Source of the DNA: Candidatus Enterococcus huntleyi
Lineage (GTDB): Bacteria; Bacillota; Bacilli; Lactobacillales; Enterococcaceae
Reading direction: 5' to 3'
DNA: 64,000 nucleotides
NCBI RefSeq assembly: GCF_009933175.1
Contig: NZ_MAEJ01000012.1
Location: forward strand, 62,001 to 126,000
The notes beneath the pieces are model-generated. The model saw nothing but the letters and a program-made list of their open reading frames with translations, did not search any database and had not been told where the DNA came from. Positions 56,823 to 64,000 of this stretch are shown here, piece after piece; positions within the stretch are counted from its first letter, which is position 1, and the number at the start of each line of letters is the position of its first letter. A program made the translations under genes and the position numbers.

Positions 56823-57184
56823 GTTTAGATAGGAATAGATGGTTTATTGTATGCTATCAAGTGATTTTTTCTTTCGTTGAGGTCACGTATACCTATAGTT
56901 CAAAACTATATTTTCGGGCCGCTCGCTTCAGATTTTTCCTGCTATTCAGTTTCTTTGTTGGAAGAGAATTTTTATAGTTCCTAAGTGCAAGTTATTCTAT
57001 ATTCTTACAGTTCGATAATTAACATCTGGATTTGCCAATAGAGTAGAATATGATGATTAAGGTTAAAAAACACTCATTATTAACGTGTGACAGATAAAAA
57101 GAAGTATACTTATATGAAATCGTTTGCAAAATAGTGAAGTTTTCTAGTAATGAACTTTTAACATAGATAATGGAGGGCAAGAAA
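56823..57184. other. Non-coding stretch
   Basis: No gene is supported. The 3' part near 57100-57170 probably holds the promoter of the next small gene; a short open frame overlapping the HxlR gene end lacks a ribosome site and was not accepted. Confidence 0.4.
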
Positions 57185-57478
57185 ATGAGACTTAGCCGGA
57201 AAAATAAAATTCTGTTTTCAATTGTATCATTAATTTTTATATTATTTTTTGTACTCCATTCCACACCGGAGATTGCTGTAAGAACCAATATTTTCTTTTC
57301 CGGATATTTCAAAGAAGGACTGACATCTAAAGTACAGGAAAAGAATAGTTCAGAAAAACAGTTACTTGTAGTTTCTCCTCCGCCATTTGAAAAATCCACT
57401 CATTCTTCTTTAGAAACGTATCAAGTGCATAAAGTTTGTATTTTCTTTTATTGGGCAGATTACTACGGGGAAGTATAG
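57185..57478 (+). CDS. Hypothetical protein with N-terminal membrane helix
   Basis: A 97-residue protein with a positive N-terminus (MRLSRKNK), one membrane helix (about 9-28) and a soluble remainder with SPPPFEKSTHSSLETYQVHKV and FYWADYYGE. The ATG at 57185 follows GGAGG. The abrupt end after the YWADYYGE segment and the short length leave open that the gene is truncated. No family recognised. Confidence 0.55.
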   Translation: MRLSRKNKILFSIVSLIFILFFVLHSTPEIAVRTNIFFSGYFKEGLTSKVQEKNSSEKQLLVVSPPPFEKSTHSSLETYQVHKVCIFFYWADYYGEV

Positions 57479-57687
57479 GTGGTACAACAAAAGATTAATG
57501 GTTGTCAGCTCGTAAATTTGGTAGGGTAGAAGTAAATAAGTGCCCGTTATCAATAAAAAGACGTCTCTTTAGTAAGACGTCCTTAAAATAATATAGGTTA
57601 AGTTGAAATTCTAGCCATATATGTATATTGAAATTCCCTCACAAATTACTAGTTGTAATTAGCTTTTTAGTAAGTTTTTCCTCAAAA

Positions 57688-58350
57688 TTAATCGACTTTC
57701 TTATGTACAGTATATAGAATCCAATCCCCATTTTTTATTTCTTCTACTTCCGTAAATCCAATCTCTTTTAGTAGTTTGGACAATGATTCTGTTGTTTTAA
57801 AATTATCCATATGATAGTCAATTTTATCTTTTTCGGAAGATAGAATTAACACTGAATCGGCAGCCATTACTCGATATATTTCTGCAAATCCTCTTTGAAG
57901 ATTATCCCAATACATATGGGTCTGAATGGCAAAGACCACATCAAAAAATTCGACTGGATAGCTCATATTAGCAACATCTCCGATTGCTAATTTTACTTCC
58001 CCATTATTAATCGCCTCTTTATTTAATTCAACGGCTGTTTTATAGGATTCTTCAGAAATATCTACACCGTAGATAGACATATTTTGTTCTAAATCAACTA
58101 GATTTTTGATAGTTGAGCCACCGCCGTACCCAACATCTAAGACGTTAGAATCGTACTTAACTTTGGTATTCTCAATGGTCCAGCCACTCAAATTAGCAAA
58201 ATACGACGCCCATATCTTTGTGACAACTCCCCCTACAAACCCATGTGGATTAGCTGCTTGTCCGCTTAAATAATCAAGTAATGGATTATAGAATACTACG
58301 CTTGTCATAATCAAACTTATAAGTAAAATTGAAGCTACTTTTTTTTTCAT
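57688..58350 (-). CDS. Class I SAM-dependent methyltransferase (membrane-anchored), paralogue 2
   Basis: A 220-residue methyltransferase with an N-terminal membrane helix (about 4-26). The SAM site is VLDVGYGGGSTIKNL, followed by GVDISEESYKTAVELNK and FDVVFAIQTHMYWDNL. It is a clear paralogue of the gene one base upstream: both share NPxGxVGG, QTHMYWxNL, a late EKDKIxYHM segment and a WILYTV/WIHYRC end. The acceptor is unknown. Both genes form an operon divergent from a TetR-type regulator. Confidence 0.8.
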   Translation of the reverse strand: MKKKVASILLISLIMTSVVFYNPLLDYLSGQAANPHGFVGGVVTKIWASYFANLSGWTIENTKVKYDSNVLDVGYGGGSTIKNLVDLEQNMSIYGVDISEESYKTAVELNKEAINNGEVKLAIGDVANMSYPVEFFDVVFAIQTHMYWDNLQRGFAEIYRVMAADSVLILSSEKDKIDYHMDNFKTTESLSKLLKEIGFTEVEEIKNGDWILYTVHKKVD

Positions 58351-58351
58351 T

Positions 58352-58960
58352 TTATTTTCCTTTCACACACCGGTAATGTATCCAATTGTTTGTTTCAAAG
58401 ATATCGACTTCGCTAAATCCGACCTTTTTTAACATATCTGTCATCGTTTGTTTATCTACGTATTGTGGCAAGTGATAGAAAATTTTGTCTTTCTCACATA
58501 TAATATTAAACTCTCCATTTTCTGTTAAAAGCGCTAGAATTTTGGCACTAGCACTCTCTAAATTAGTCCAATACATGTGAGTTTGGACTGCAAAAATTTT
58601 ATGAAACATATCTTTAGAAAAGGGGAGTCTTTCTGCTTCAGCTTGGACTAATGAAACTTTATTAGATCCGATAAAATCTTTATTTAATTTCGTAGCTTTT
58701 TGTATCGCAGCTTTTGAGATGTCAGCTCCATATATTTGTTTGGCGTAGTTATTTTTGGCTAAATAATTGATTAATGTACCGCCGCCACTGCCTATTTCGA
58801 GAACTATATCTGTTTTTTGTAAATGGGCGTTAGTTAGTCCCCATAATGCCATACCAATAAATGTTTTATTCCAAATAGTAATCATTAGATTTCCCACCAC
58901 ACCTGTGGGATTACGGCACTGTTGTATGAGATAGTTCATAAGCCTTGTCTGTATGTTCAT
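58352..58960 (-). CDS. Class I SAM-dependent methyltransferase, paralogue 1
   Basis: A 202-residue methyltransferase without a membrane segment. SAM site LEIGSGGGTLINYLAKN, then GADISKAAIQKATKLNK and KIFAVQTHMYWTNLESA. The ATG at 58960 follows GGAGG by 5 bases; the open frame to 59047 runs through the promoter and operator and is rejected. First gene of the pair; behind a TTGACT/TACAGT promoter overlapped by a perfect 16-base-arm palindrome. Substrate unknown; small-molecule or lipid methylation are both possible. Confidence 0.82.
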   Translation of the reverse strand: MNIQTRLMNYLIQQCRNPTGVVGNLMITIWNKTFIGMALWGLTNAHLQKTDIVLEIGSGGGTLINYLAKNNYAKQIYGADISKAAIQKATKLNKDFIGSNKVSLVQAEAERLPFSKDMFHKIFAVQTHMYWTNLESASAKILALLTENGEFNIICEKDKIFYHLPQYVDKQTMTDMLKKVGFSEVDIFETNNWIHYRCVKGK

Positions 58961-58977
58961 TTTGCCTCCATCTGTAA

Positions 58978-59017
58978 AGTAGTTTTGTAATATTGCGTTC
59001 GATATTACAAAACTACT
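58978..59017 (-). promoter_or_regulatory. Perfect palindrome (operator 1) at the methyltransferase promoter
   Basis: Perfect arms AGTAGTTTTGTAATAT (58978-58993) and ATATTACAAAACTACT (59002-59017), 8-base centre. It lies just downstream of the minus-strand -10 (TACAGT, 59020-59015), whose -35 TTGACT is at 59044-59039 with an 18-base spacer. A repressor bound here would block the methyltransferase operon; the divergent TetR protein is the obvious candidate. Confidence 0.75.
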
Positions 59018-59046
59018 GTAGCATATAGAGTTTGGTTCAGTCAACA

Positions 59047-59080
59047 AGTTTTGAATTATTATTAAATATATTTCAAAACT
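59047..59080 (+). promoter_or_regulatory. Second palindrome (operator 2) near tetR-type gene
   Basis: Arms AGTTTTGAA (59047-59055) and TTCAAAACT (59072-59080) with a 16-base AT-rich centre. The half-site AGTTTTG is shared with operator 1, so one regulator probably binds both and also controls itself. Confidence 0.6.
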
Positions 59081-59143
59081 ATAATTTTTTGTGATAGACT
59101 GTATATATCGTAAAAATACTCTAGATAGCTAAAGGAAATTACT

Positions 59144-59713
59144 ATGAATAAATATGAGGAACGAACACTAAAGAAGCAAACAGATATTGTGACGGCGGCA
59201 CTAAATTTATTTGGAGATCAGGGTTTTTCTAATGTTAGTATTAAAGATATTGCTGCGCTGGCGAATGTATCACAAGTATCTATCTATAACTATTTTGGAA
59301 ATAAAGAGTCATTAGTAACTGAATGTGCGAAAGTGATTATGGGCGATACAATTAAGCTAGCTGAGGAAATACTGGCTACTGATGAATCCTTTGAGCTAAA
59401 GTTAGAACGGGCATTGTCATTATGCGATAAAGAAATCAATCGTTCATTGAGTAAGTATTTATCCGAACAAGCCAGCAATGATGGGCAGTTTTTAACCTTG
59501 TTAATCCAAAATATCAATGATTTAAAAAAAGAAATCTATATGAAATACATTGCGGTGGGCAAAGAGGAACAGGTCATTAGTGAGGCTGTTTCTGACGAGG
59601 TTATCGGTTTATTTATTGATGCAATTAATACGCTAGGTATGTCAATTTCAGAAGAACTTAAAGCTAAACAATCTGAAGTGATCCATCTATTTCTTTATGG
59701 TTTAATCGGATAA
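59144..59713 (+). CDS. TetR-family transcriptional regulator
   Basis: A 189-residue TetR regulator. The N-terminal HTH (about 8-52: KQTDIVTAALNLFGDQGFSNVSIKDIAALANVSQVSIYNYFGNKESLV) is canonical; the C-terminal ligand domain is divergent. It is divergent from two paralogous methyltransferase genes with two related palindromes in the 183-base gap, so it most likely represses both directions. The ligand is unknown. It is the last gene inside the tRNA-Arg island, 33 bases before the right-hand repeat. Confidence 0.88.
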   Translation: MNKYEERTLKKQTDIVTAALNLFGDQGFSNVSIKDIAALANVSQVSIYNYFGNKESLVTECAKVIMGDTIKLAEEILATDESFELKLERALSLCDKEINRSLSKYLSEQASNDGQFLTLLIQNINDLKKEIYMKYIAVGKEEQVISEAVSDEVIGLFIDAINTLGMSISEELKAKQSEVIHLFLYGLIG

Positions 59714-59745
59714 TCGAACTAAAAATAAATTTTTGGCTTATTAAA

Positions 59746-59770
59746 GTCAATTATCAGCTCGATTCTGGTC
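59746..59770 (+). repeat. attR-like tRNA-Arg fragment
   Basis: Twenty-four of 25 bases match the variable loop and T arm of tRNA-Arg(CCU) at 44720-44744, but no tRNA 5' half precedes it and the following acceptor strand is different (TGAAACG instead of AGGGGCG). This looks like the far end of an integrated element. Confidence 0.65.
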
Positions 59771-59789
59771 TGAAACGTTAAGTTGAAAT

Positions 59790-59827
59790 AAACCCGAAAC
59801 TCTTTAGATAGAGAGCTTCGGGTTTTT
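59790..59827. terminator. Terminator at island end / after permease
   Basis: Arms AAACCCGAA and TTCGGGTTT extended by CTCT/AGAG inner pairing and a T-run (59823-59827); resembles the hairpin after the intact tRNA-Arg. Confidence 0.75.
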
Positions 59828-59919
59828 GCATATTTTTGAATAGTTTAAAATTGAAGGTTTTCTATGACGAAAACTCTGTGCGACACCAGTGAGAAAGGCT
59901 GACTCACAGGACCATTCGT

Positions 59920-61077
59920 TCACCTTTGTTTATTCGGTCGCGTCAAATAGTGATTTCCAAAGTAGTTTAAACATAAGAACAGGCTGGCCGTTACTAGAAG
60001 ACTACCGAAAAATGGCAGCATATCTTGAAATACTGTATCAGAGATATCCATGTTTTTCGATTTTTGATAAAGGTTGACGTAGTAAAATGGCAAGAACTTT
60101 GTATAAGCAAGATTGGAATAAAATTCATCGATAAAGAGTGTGGGAAAGCCCATGATGAATGTTGTACCGATCAATGTTAGAAATGAGTCCTTCTTTAGCT
60201 TTGATAAAGTGATTAGAGTAAATAATGTAGTGAGTGTAACTAGTTCAAAAAATACAAGAGACTGAAGCAAATATTGCTTTAAAGTGACAACTTCAACAGT
60301 CTGATTTTTAATTTCTAGTAATATAGGGTACTGCAAGTTACCTAAATTATGGGAATAGAGCCAACTGATTAGTAAGGCTACACTTGAAATAATCAGTGGT
60401 AAAGCTACTGTTATAATTAAGGAAAGACGTATTTTGTTCGTATAAATTTTTTCTTTTTTTATAGGGAGTAATTTTAATAATTTGATGGTATTCTGTTCAT
60501 ATTCTTTTGCAAACAAATCGAAAAATAAAAGGATGATTAAAAGGATTCCACCGTATGAAAAAAAGTAATCCATACTATTTTTTACAAAATAGAGTGCACT
60601 TGTGCTTGCGTCTAAGTTAGTGGGTGGGATATTTTCGTCTAAGAGATATTGGTTTTTATCGATTAATTTTTGAATATCTTCTTCTGGATAGACAATCTGT
60701 CCGCCTAGGTTTTCTATTAACATGCTTGATTTTAAGTACAATATATATTCGGAAACAGCTTCGCGCCAATCGTCTTTTTGGTAGGCCGTGGAATGTTTAT
60801 TTAGGTGTGTTAAGGCTTGACTATATTCTTCGTTCATGCGTTCATTTTGTTAAATTTGAGTCTCGGTCATTTCGTCAGTTGGCGCTGCTGCTGCCTGGTC
60901 AGAGAGGGCTACAAGATCATAAAAGGTGTCTTCAATTGAGATTATATAATTTGCTCGCACTTGTTTTTCTTTTTGTGTAACGTGAGCGAAAAAGAAGGTG
61001 AGTAGCAGAAATGTCAGTGAAAGAAGCACCAACGTTTTATACGACTTTAGCCACTTTTTGTATTCAAATTTCATCAT
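59920..61077 (-). pseudogene. ABC-2 type permease interrupted by one nonsense codon
   Basis: Two adjacent frames (61077-60850 and 60837-59920) are in the same phase and together make one ABC-2 permease of about 385 codons. The first part has an N-terminal helix (TLVLLSLTFLLLTFFFAHV) and extracellular start, the second the rest of the extracellular domain and five helices. They are separated by a single TAA (60852-60850) three codons after TETQ. The layout (helix, long outer loop, then membrane domain) matches the other permease at 61957-63207. Either a recent loss of function or stop read-through. Last gene of the exporter operon, overlapping the ATPase gene. Confidence 0.75.
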
Positions 61078-61954
61078 CTGAAAGCCCCCAAAATAACTCT
61101 AAGTAAATTTCTTCTAAATCCCAAGGTATTTTCTCGATATTCCAGACTTCAATTTGATTGTCATCGATAAATTTCTTTAGTTGCTCAAATTTTTGAGGAC
61201 TACTTGTAATTTCAATTTTATGAGTGGTTTTTACTTGATAAGAAATCGCTTGGGCAATTAAAAAATCTTCAATTAATTGCGTATCCTTAATGATCAACGA
61301 CCATTTTTCCTCATGACGTAATACATCTTGGAGCGCTTTTAATTTTCCCTCATGTAAAAATAAAATCGTCTCAGTTAATTTAATGACTTCGCCTAAATTA
61401 TGCGAGGAGAAGATAATGGTCGTACCTGCAGCATGCATCTTTTTCAGTATATTTCGAACGGTAATGACGCTATCAGGATCTAATCCATTTAAAGGTTCAT
61501 CTAGCAAGAATAGCTTTGGATTAGGTAAAATTCCTAACGCAAACAGCAGGTGTTGCTTCATTCCTAGTGAGTATTTTGCTACTCGTTTATGTATGTAGCC
61601 ACCGATTCCGACTATTTCTACGACCTGGGCGATATCCTCTGCCGTTTTATGGTACATTTCCGCAATAAATTGTAGATGTTCAGCACCCGTTAGTTCATTG
61701 TACAAAATGGAATTATCTTGCATATAGGATAATTCGCTAAATAAAGATCGATCGTTAAGTTGCTTGCCTCCAATCTTTATAGAGCCTTCTTGGTAGGATT
61801 CTAAGTCTGTGAGTATGTTTAATAAGGTTGTTTTTCCCGTACCATTTGGTGCAACTAAGGCGATAATTTGCGGCTCCTGTATTTTCCAATTGAGGTCATC
61901 TAAAATGAGATCGGATCCATAGCTTTTTGTTAAACCAATGACTTCTAAAATCAT
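61064..61954 (-). CDS. ABC transporter ATP-binding protein
   Basis: ATPase of 296 residues for the flanking ABC-2 permeases. Walker A APNGTGKTTL near residue 38, signature YSLGMKQHLLFALG, Walker B LFLLDEPLNGLD and the switch His in FSSHNL are present; the last 80 residues are a regulatory extension. The start may be ATG 61954 or TTG 61960, both after GGAGG. The gene overlaps both neighbours by a few bases, indicating one operon. Such DrrA/NatA-type exporters move peptides, antibiotics or lipids; the substrate is unknown. Confidence 0.88.
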   Translation of the reverse strand: MILEVIGLTKSYGSDLILDDLNWKIQEPQIIALVAPNGTGKTTLLNILTDLESYQEGSIKIGGKQLNDRSLFSELSYMQDNSILYNELTGAEHLQFIAEMYHKTAEDIAQVVEIVGIGGYIHKRVAKYSLGMKQHLLFALGILPNPKLFLLDEPLNGLDPDSVITVRNILKKMHAAGTTIIFSSHNLGEVIKLTETILFLHEGKLKALQDVLRHEEKWSLIIKDTQLIEDFLIAQAISYQVKTTHKIEITSSPQKFEQLKKFIDDNQIEVWNIEKIPWDLEEIYLELFWGLSDDEI

Positions 61955-61956
61955 GT

Positions 61957-63207
61957 TCAAATCAGCCTCCTTATTCTTTTTAATGGTAGAACACTGAGTG
62001 TAAATAATAGGAAGGTGAGGATGCCTAATGAACGGATTGCTTTTCCGAATGATAGGTCTATTCCTAATTTGAAGCCTAGTGTATGTGCTTGATAATAACT
62101 GATATTTTCAAATGTAAAATCAGTTTCAACCCAGACATAATCCGACTCATCTTTAAAATCGAGGACAGATGTATAGTCAATATCAATCGGTTGCTCGTCT
62201 CTGCCAATCAATAAACTAGTCGGCTGCGTATAGACAAAAGGATTCCACGAATTTAGTTGAGACTGACTATGAGTAGACAAATTATAGCCAACACCAATCA
62301 TTAATGTTGCGAGTAAAACACTGATGAAGCTATTTTTAACTATTCGGACGAATAAAGCACTGAGGAAAAAAATGACCGATAAAATTAGCAGAAAAATAGC
62401 TATGACTTGTGCAATATAGTGACTAGCGGACATCAACTGAAGCTCATTTTTAATTCTTACAAGGATAGGGTAGTTCAGGTTTAAATCACCTGAAAAGAAA
62501 TAGGTAATGGCAAGATTTGCCGCCAGTAGAGTCCCGAGAATTACTAGTACAAGGAACATATATAGTAGATAATCAGCGAGTAATTGTTTTATGTAAGGAA
62601 GTGGTGTTACTTTTAACCATCTATATTGATTTCCTTCATACTTCTTGCCAATAATTCTAGAGGCACATAAGCCAAGGACAAATAAACCAGCAAAAGAAGT
62701 TAAATAAGGCAATAGCGAAACGATTAGTAAAGCGCCAGACGTACCATATCTTGTACTTTCAGGTGATATATTGCGTGAAAGCAAAGCAGTATTAAGCAAC
62801 TCTTTTCCTTTTAGATATCGGTCAATTCGCCCGCCGGCTGTGGGAAAAGATGATTCATTCATTTCATAGGTATGCTCTTTATAATCATGTAAACTTTTTA
62901 GTTCATCAACAAGAAGATAGTTCGAATCCTTGTTATTTATCGCTTCTGAAAGGGCAAACTTTCTATCCAAAAATTTACCATATTCATAAACAAATACAGG
63001 TTCATCAGATTGATTTTGTTCTTGTTCCTTTTGATATTCTTCATAAGGAAAATCATAATGATCTTTAATAAATGCTTGTTCGCTGTTCGTTTTATTTAGA
63101 TTATAAACGTAGCCTAAAAAAATACTTGCTAGAAGAATGAGTAAAATAAATAATTGCCCTTTCGTTCGCTTTAAAACCAGTAATTGGGTCTTTAGATAGG
63201 CGCGCAT
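61957..63207 (-). CDS. ABC-2 type transporter permease
   Basis: A 416-residue membrane protein with an N-terminal helix (about 18-36), an extracellular domain of about 130 residues, and five to six helices in the second half, the usual ABC-2 exporter subunit. An AAGGAGG site precedes the ATG. First gene of the exporter operon; similar in plan to the interrupted permease at the other end of the operon, suggesting a heterodimeric exporter. No substrate can be assigned. Confidence 0.85.
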   Translation of the reverse strand: MRAYLKTQLLVLKRTKGQLFILLILLASIFLGYVYNLNKTNSEQAFIKDHYDFPYEEYQKEQEQNQSDEPVFVYEYGKFLDRKFALSEAINNKDSNYLLVDELKSLHDYKEHTYEMNESSFPTAGGRIDRYLKGKELLNTALLSRNISPESTRYGTSGALLIVSLLPYLTSFAGLFVLGLCASRIIGKKYEGNQYRWLKVTPLPYIKQLLADYLLYMFLVLVILGTLLAANLAITYFFSGDLNLNYPILVRIKNELQLMSASHYIAQVIAIFLLILSVIFFLSALFVRIVKNSFISVLLATLMIGVGYNLSTHSQSQLNSWNPFVYTQPTSLLIGRDEQPIDIDYTSVLDFKDESDYVWVETDFTFENISYYQAHTLGFKLGIDLSFGKAIRSLGILTFLLFTLSVLPLKRIRRLI

Positions 63208-63609
63208 AAAAACCTCCTTGAAATCTGTATGATTTCTCGTTTAGTGAAGAAAATTAGTATACATAAATTCTAAGTCAAAGCTAAATACGGTATAAGAAAA
63301 TTCTATATGAGAGAAACTTGTTCAATTTAATAAATACATTTTAACATAACGGATGTATTTTTAGTATGAGTCTCATAGCAGTAACATTCACGCAATTTTG
63401 ACGGGCTCTCCTTTTCGTACTAGAACGGAGGATTCTACAGTTCCGATTTATTTGTAAATATATGTATGTGGGGTTGCACGTTTAGTGTTTTTTTGAGAGA
63501 AAAGAGTGAGTGTCAGTAATTCTGTATCATAAACTAAAAATTTATTTTTACTTGACTTTAAATATCTAATAAGTATATATTATATATACTTATTAGAGGA
63601 GATGAACAG
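63208..63609. other. Divergent promoter region between ABC and MFS genes
   Basis: No gene is seen in these 402 bases. The left part must contain the minus-strand promoter of the ABC operon; the right end contains the promoter and palindrome of the MFS gene. A GAAAT...ATTTC short dyad lies just upstream of the permease ribosome site. Confidence 0.45.
63552..63596 (+). promoter_or_regulatory. MFS promoter covered by perfect 31-bp palindrome
   Basis: -35 TTGACT is at 63552-63557. A perfect inverted repeat CTAATAAGTATATA (63566-63579), TTA, TATATACTTATTAG (63583-63596) covers the -10 region (TATATT about 63576-63581) and the start site. This is the layout of a TetR/MarR-type repressor operator. 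Its sequence differs from the palindromes at the TetR gene, so another regulator is expected. Confidence 0.8.
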
Positions 63610-64000
63610 ATGACAAATAAAAAAACGATTACGATGTGGTTAGCATTAATTGGGGCATTTTTAACGGTGTTGGATACAGGAATTCTATATACCGGCACAG
63701 TCAAATTAGCGGAGGAGTTACACCTAAATGCTAATCAACTTTCCTGGGTACAAGTTGTCTATGTTCTGACTTATGCGGAATTCATGCTGCTTGGCGGAAA
63801 ATTAGGGGATATCTATGGACGCAAAAAGTTCTTTATTGCTAGCTTACTGGTTTTCGCTATCGGAAGCTTATTGGTTGGGGTGTCAACGAATGCGCCAATG
63901 ATTATTGGTTTTAGAGCGGTTCAAGGAGTGGGTGCTGCGATCCTGCAACCTACGTGTCTAGCGTTACTAACTGATACATTTGAGGGGGAAGAGCTTCAAA
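63610..64000 (+). CDS. MFS transporter, DHA2-type drug exporter (5' part)
   Basis: The first 130 residues of a major facilitator protein running off the right edge. Four hydrophobic helices are covered, with the MFS motif A GKLGDIYGRKKFF between helices 2 and 3 and FRAVQGVGAAILQPT of motif B. The AFLTVLDTGI opening with Asp in helix 1 is typical of 14-helix DHA2 proton-drug antiporters such as EmrB/QacA. GAGGAG lies 8 bases before the ATG. Substrate unknown; expression probably controlled by the palindrome over its promoter. Confidence 0.87.
   Translation, partial: MTNKKTITMWLALIGAFLTVLDTGILYTGTVKLAEELHLNANQLSWVQVVYVLTYAEFMLLGGKLGDIYGRKKFFIASLLVFAIGSLLVGVSTNAPMIIGFRAVQGVGAAILQPTCLALLTDTFEGEELQ

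Noticed and set aside
56786-56977. 63-codon plus-strand frame after HxlR
   Set aside because: Begins inside the HxlR gene, has no ribosome site and no recognisable domain.
57019-57399. 126-codon minus-strand frame
   Set aside because: The plus-strand gene at 57185 has a GGAGG site and a credible membrane helix; the reverse frame has neither.

Overview
The window looks like a chromosome segment of a low-GC lactic acid bacterium of the Enterococcaceae, most likely Enterococcus. The evidence is a Lactobacillales-type division cluster preceded by DUF3397 and DUF4044 genes, a 5-gene ylm block ending in divIVA and a T-box-controlled ileS, strong AGGAGG ribosome sites, and a sigma-54/LevR-type sugar PTS of the lpo kind known in Listeria and Enterococcus. 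The species is not identified.

Region 1 (1-10.8 kb): the tail of a LacI-type regulator and a GH1 glycosidase, an M24 peptidase, then a housekeeping run yqhY-nusB-folD-xseA-xseB-ispA-tlyA-argR-recN (tRNA/rRNA, folate, DNA repair, isoprenoid and arginine control). There is no dxs between ispA and tlyA, which fits mevalonate-pathway cocci. Region 2 (10.8-30.9 kb): a 38-aa membrane protein and a CorA transporter on the minus strand, DUF3397, then mraZ-rsmH-ftsL-pbp-mraY-murD-murG-divIB-ftsA-ftsZ-ylmE-sepF-ylmG-ylmH-divIVA and T-box-ileS. This set covers lipid II synthesis, septal peptidoglycan synthesis, the Z-ring and its membrane anchors. ylmG has no ATG/GTG/TTG start and appears to begin at AUU; divIB carries the same signal. 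A second, orphan MraZ-type box lies 2 kb upstream of mraZ.

Region 3 (30.9-44.5 kb): zwf, a DtxR/MntR-type regulator, DUF4828, sfsA, an oxidoreductase, a DEAD-box helicase, then a LevR-type sigma-54 activator facing a lactose/cellobiose-family PTS (IIB, IIA, IIC) behind a textbook -24/-12 promoter. It ends with small conserved genes (including DUF3284) and an Eis-like acetyltransferase.

Region 4 (44.7-59.8 kb) is accessory DNA. It begins at an intact tRNA-Arg(CCU) and ends at a 25-nt near-exact copy (24/25) of that tRNA's 3' part, so it is probably an old integrated island without a surviving integrase. It holds two copies, 10 kb apart, of an HTH-membrane protein gene (the second broken), a decayed secreted-protein gene, a group II intron remnant after a terminator, a beta-glucoside module (PTS EIIBCA, 6-P-beta-glucosidase, aldo/keto reductase with an A-run frameshift, RpiR regulator, ROK kinase), an HxlR regulator opposite a 4-TM protein, and a TetR regulator divergent from twin paralogous methyltransferases with two palindromic operator candidates.

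Region 5 (59.8-64 kb): a minus-strand ABC-2 exporter (permease, ATPase, second permease interrupted by one nonsense codon), then the start of a DHA2-type MFS transporter whose promoter is covered by a perfect 31-bp palindrome. Starts were chosen by ribosome-site position. All assignments come from motif reading; no searches were run.
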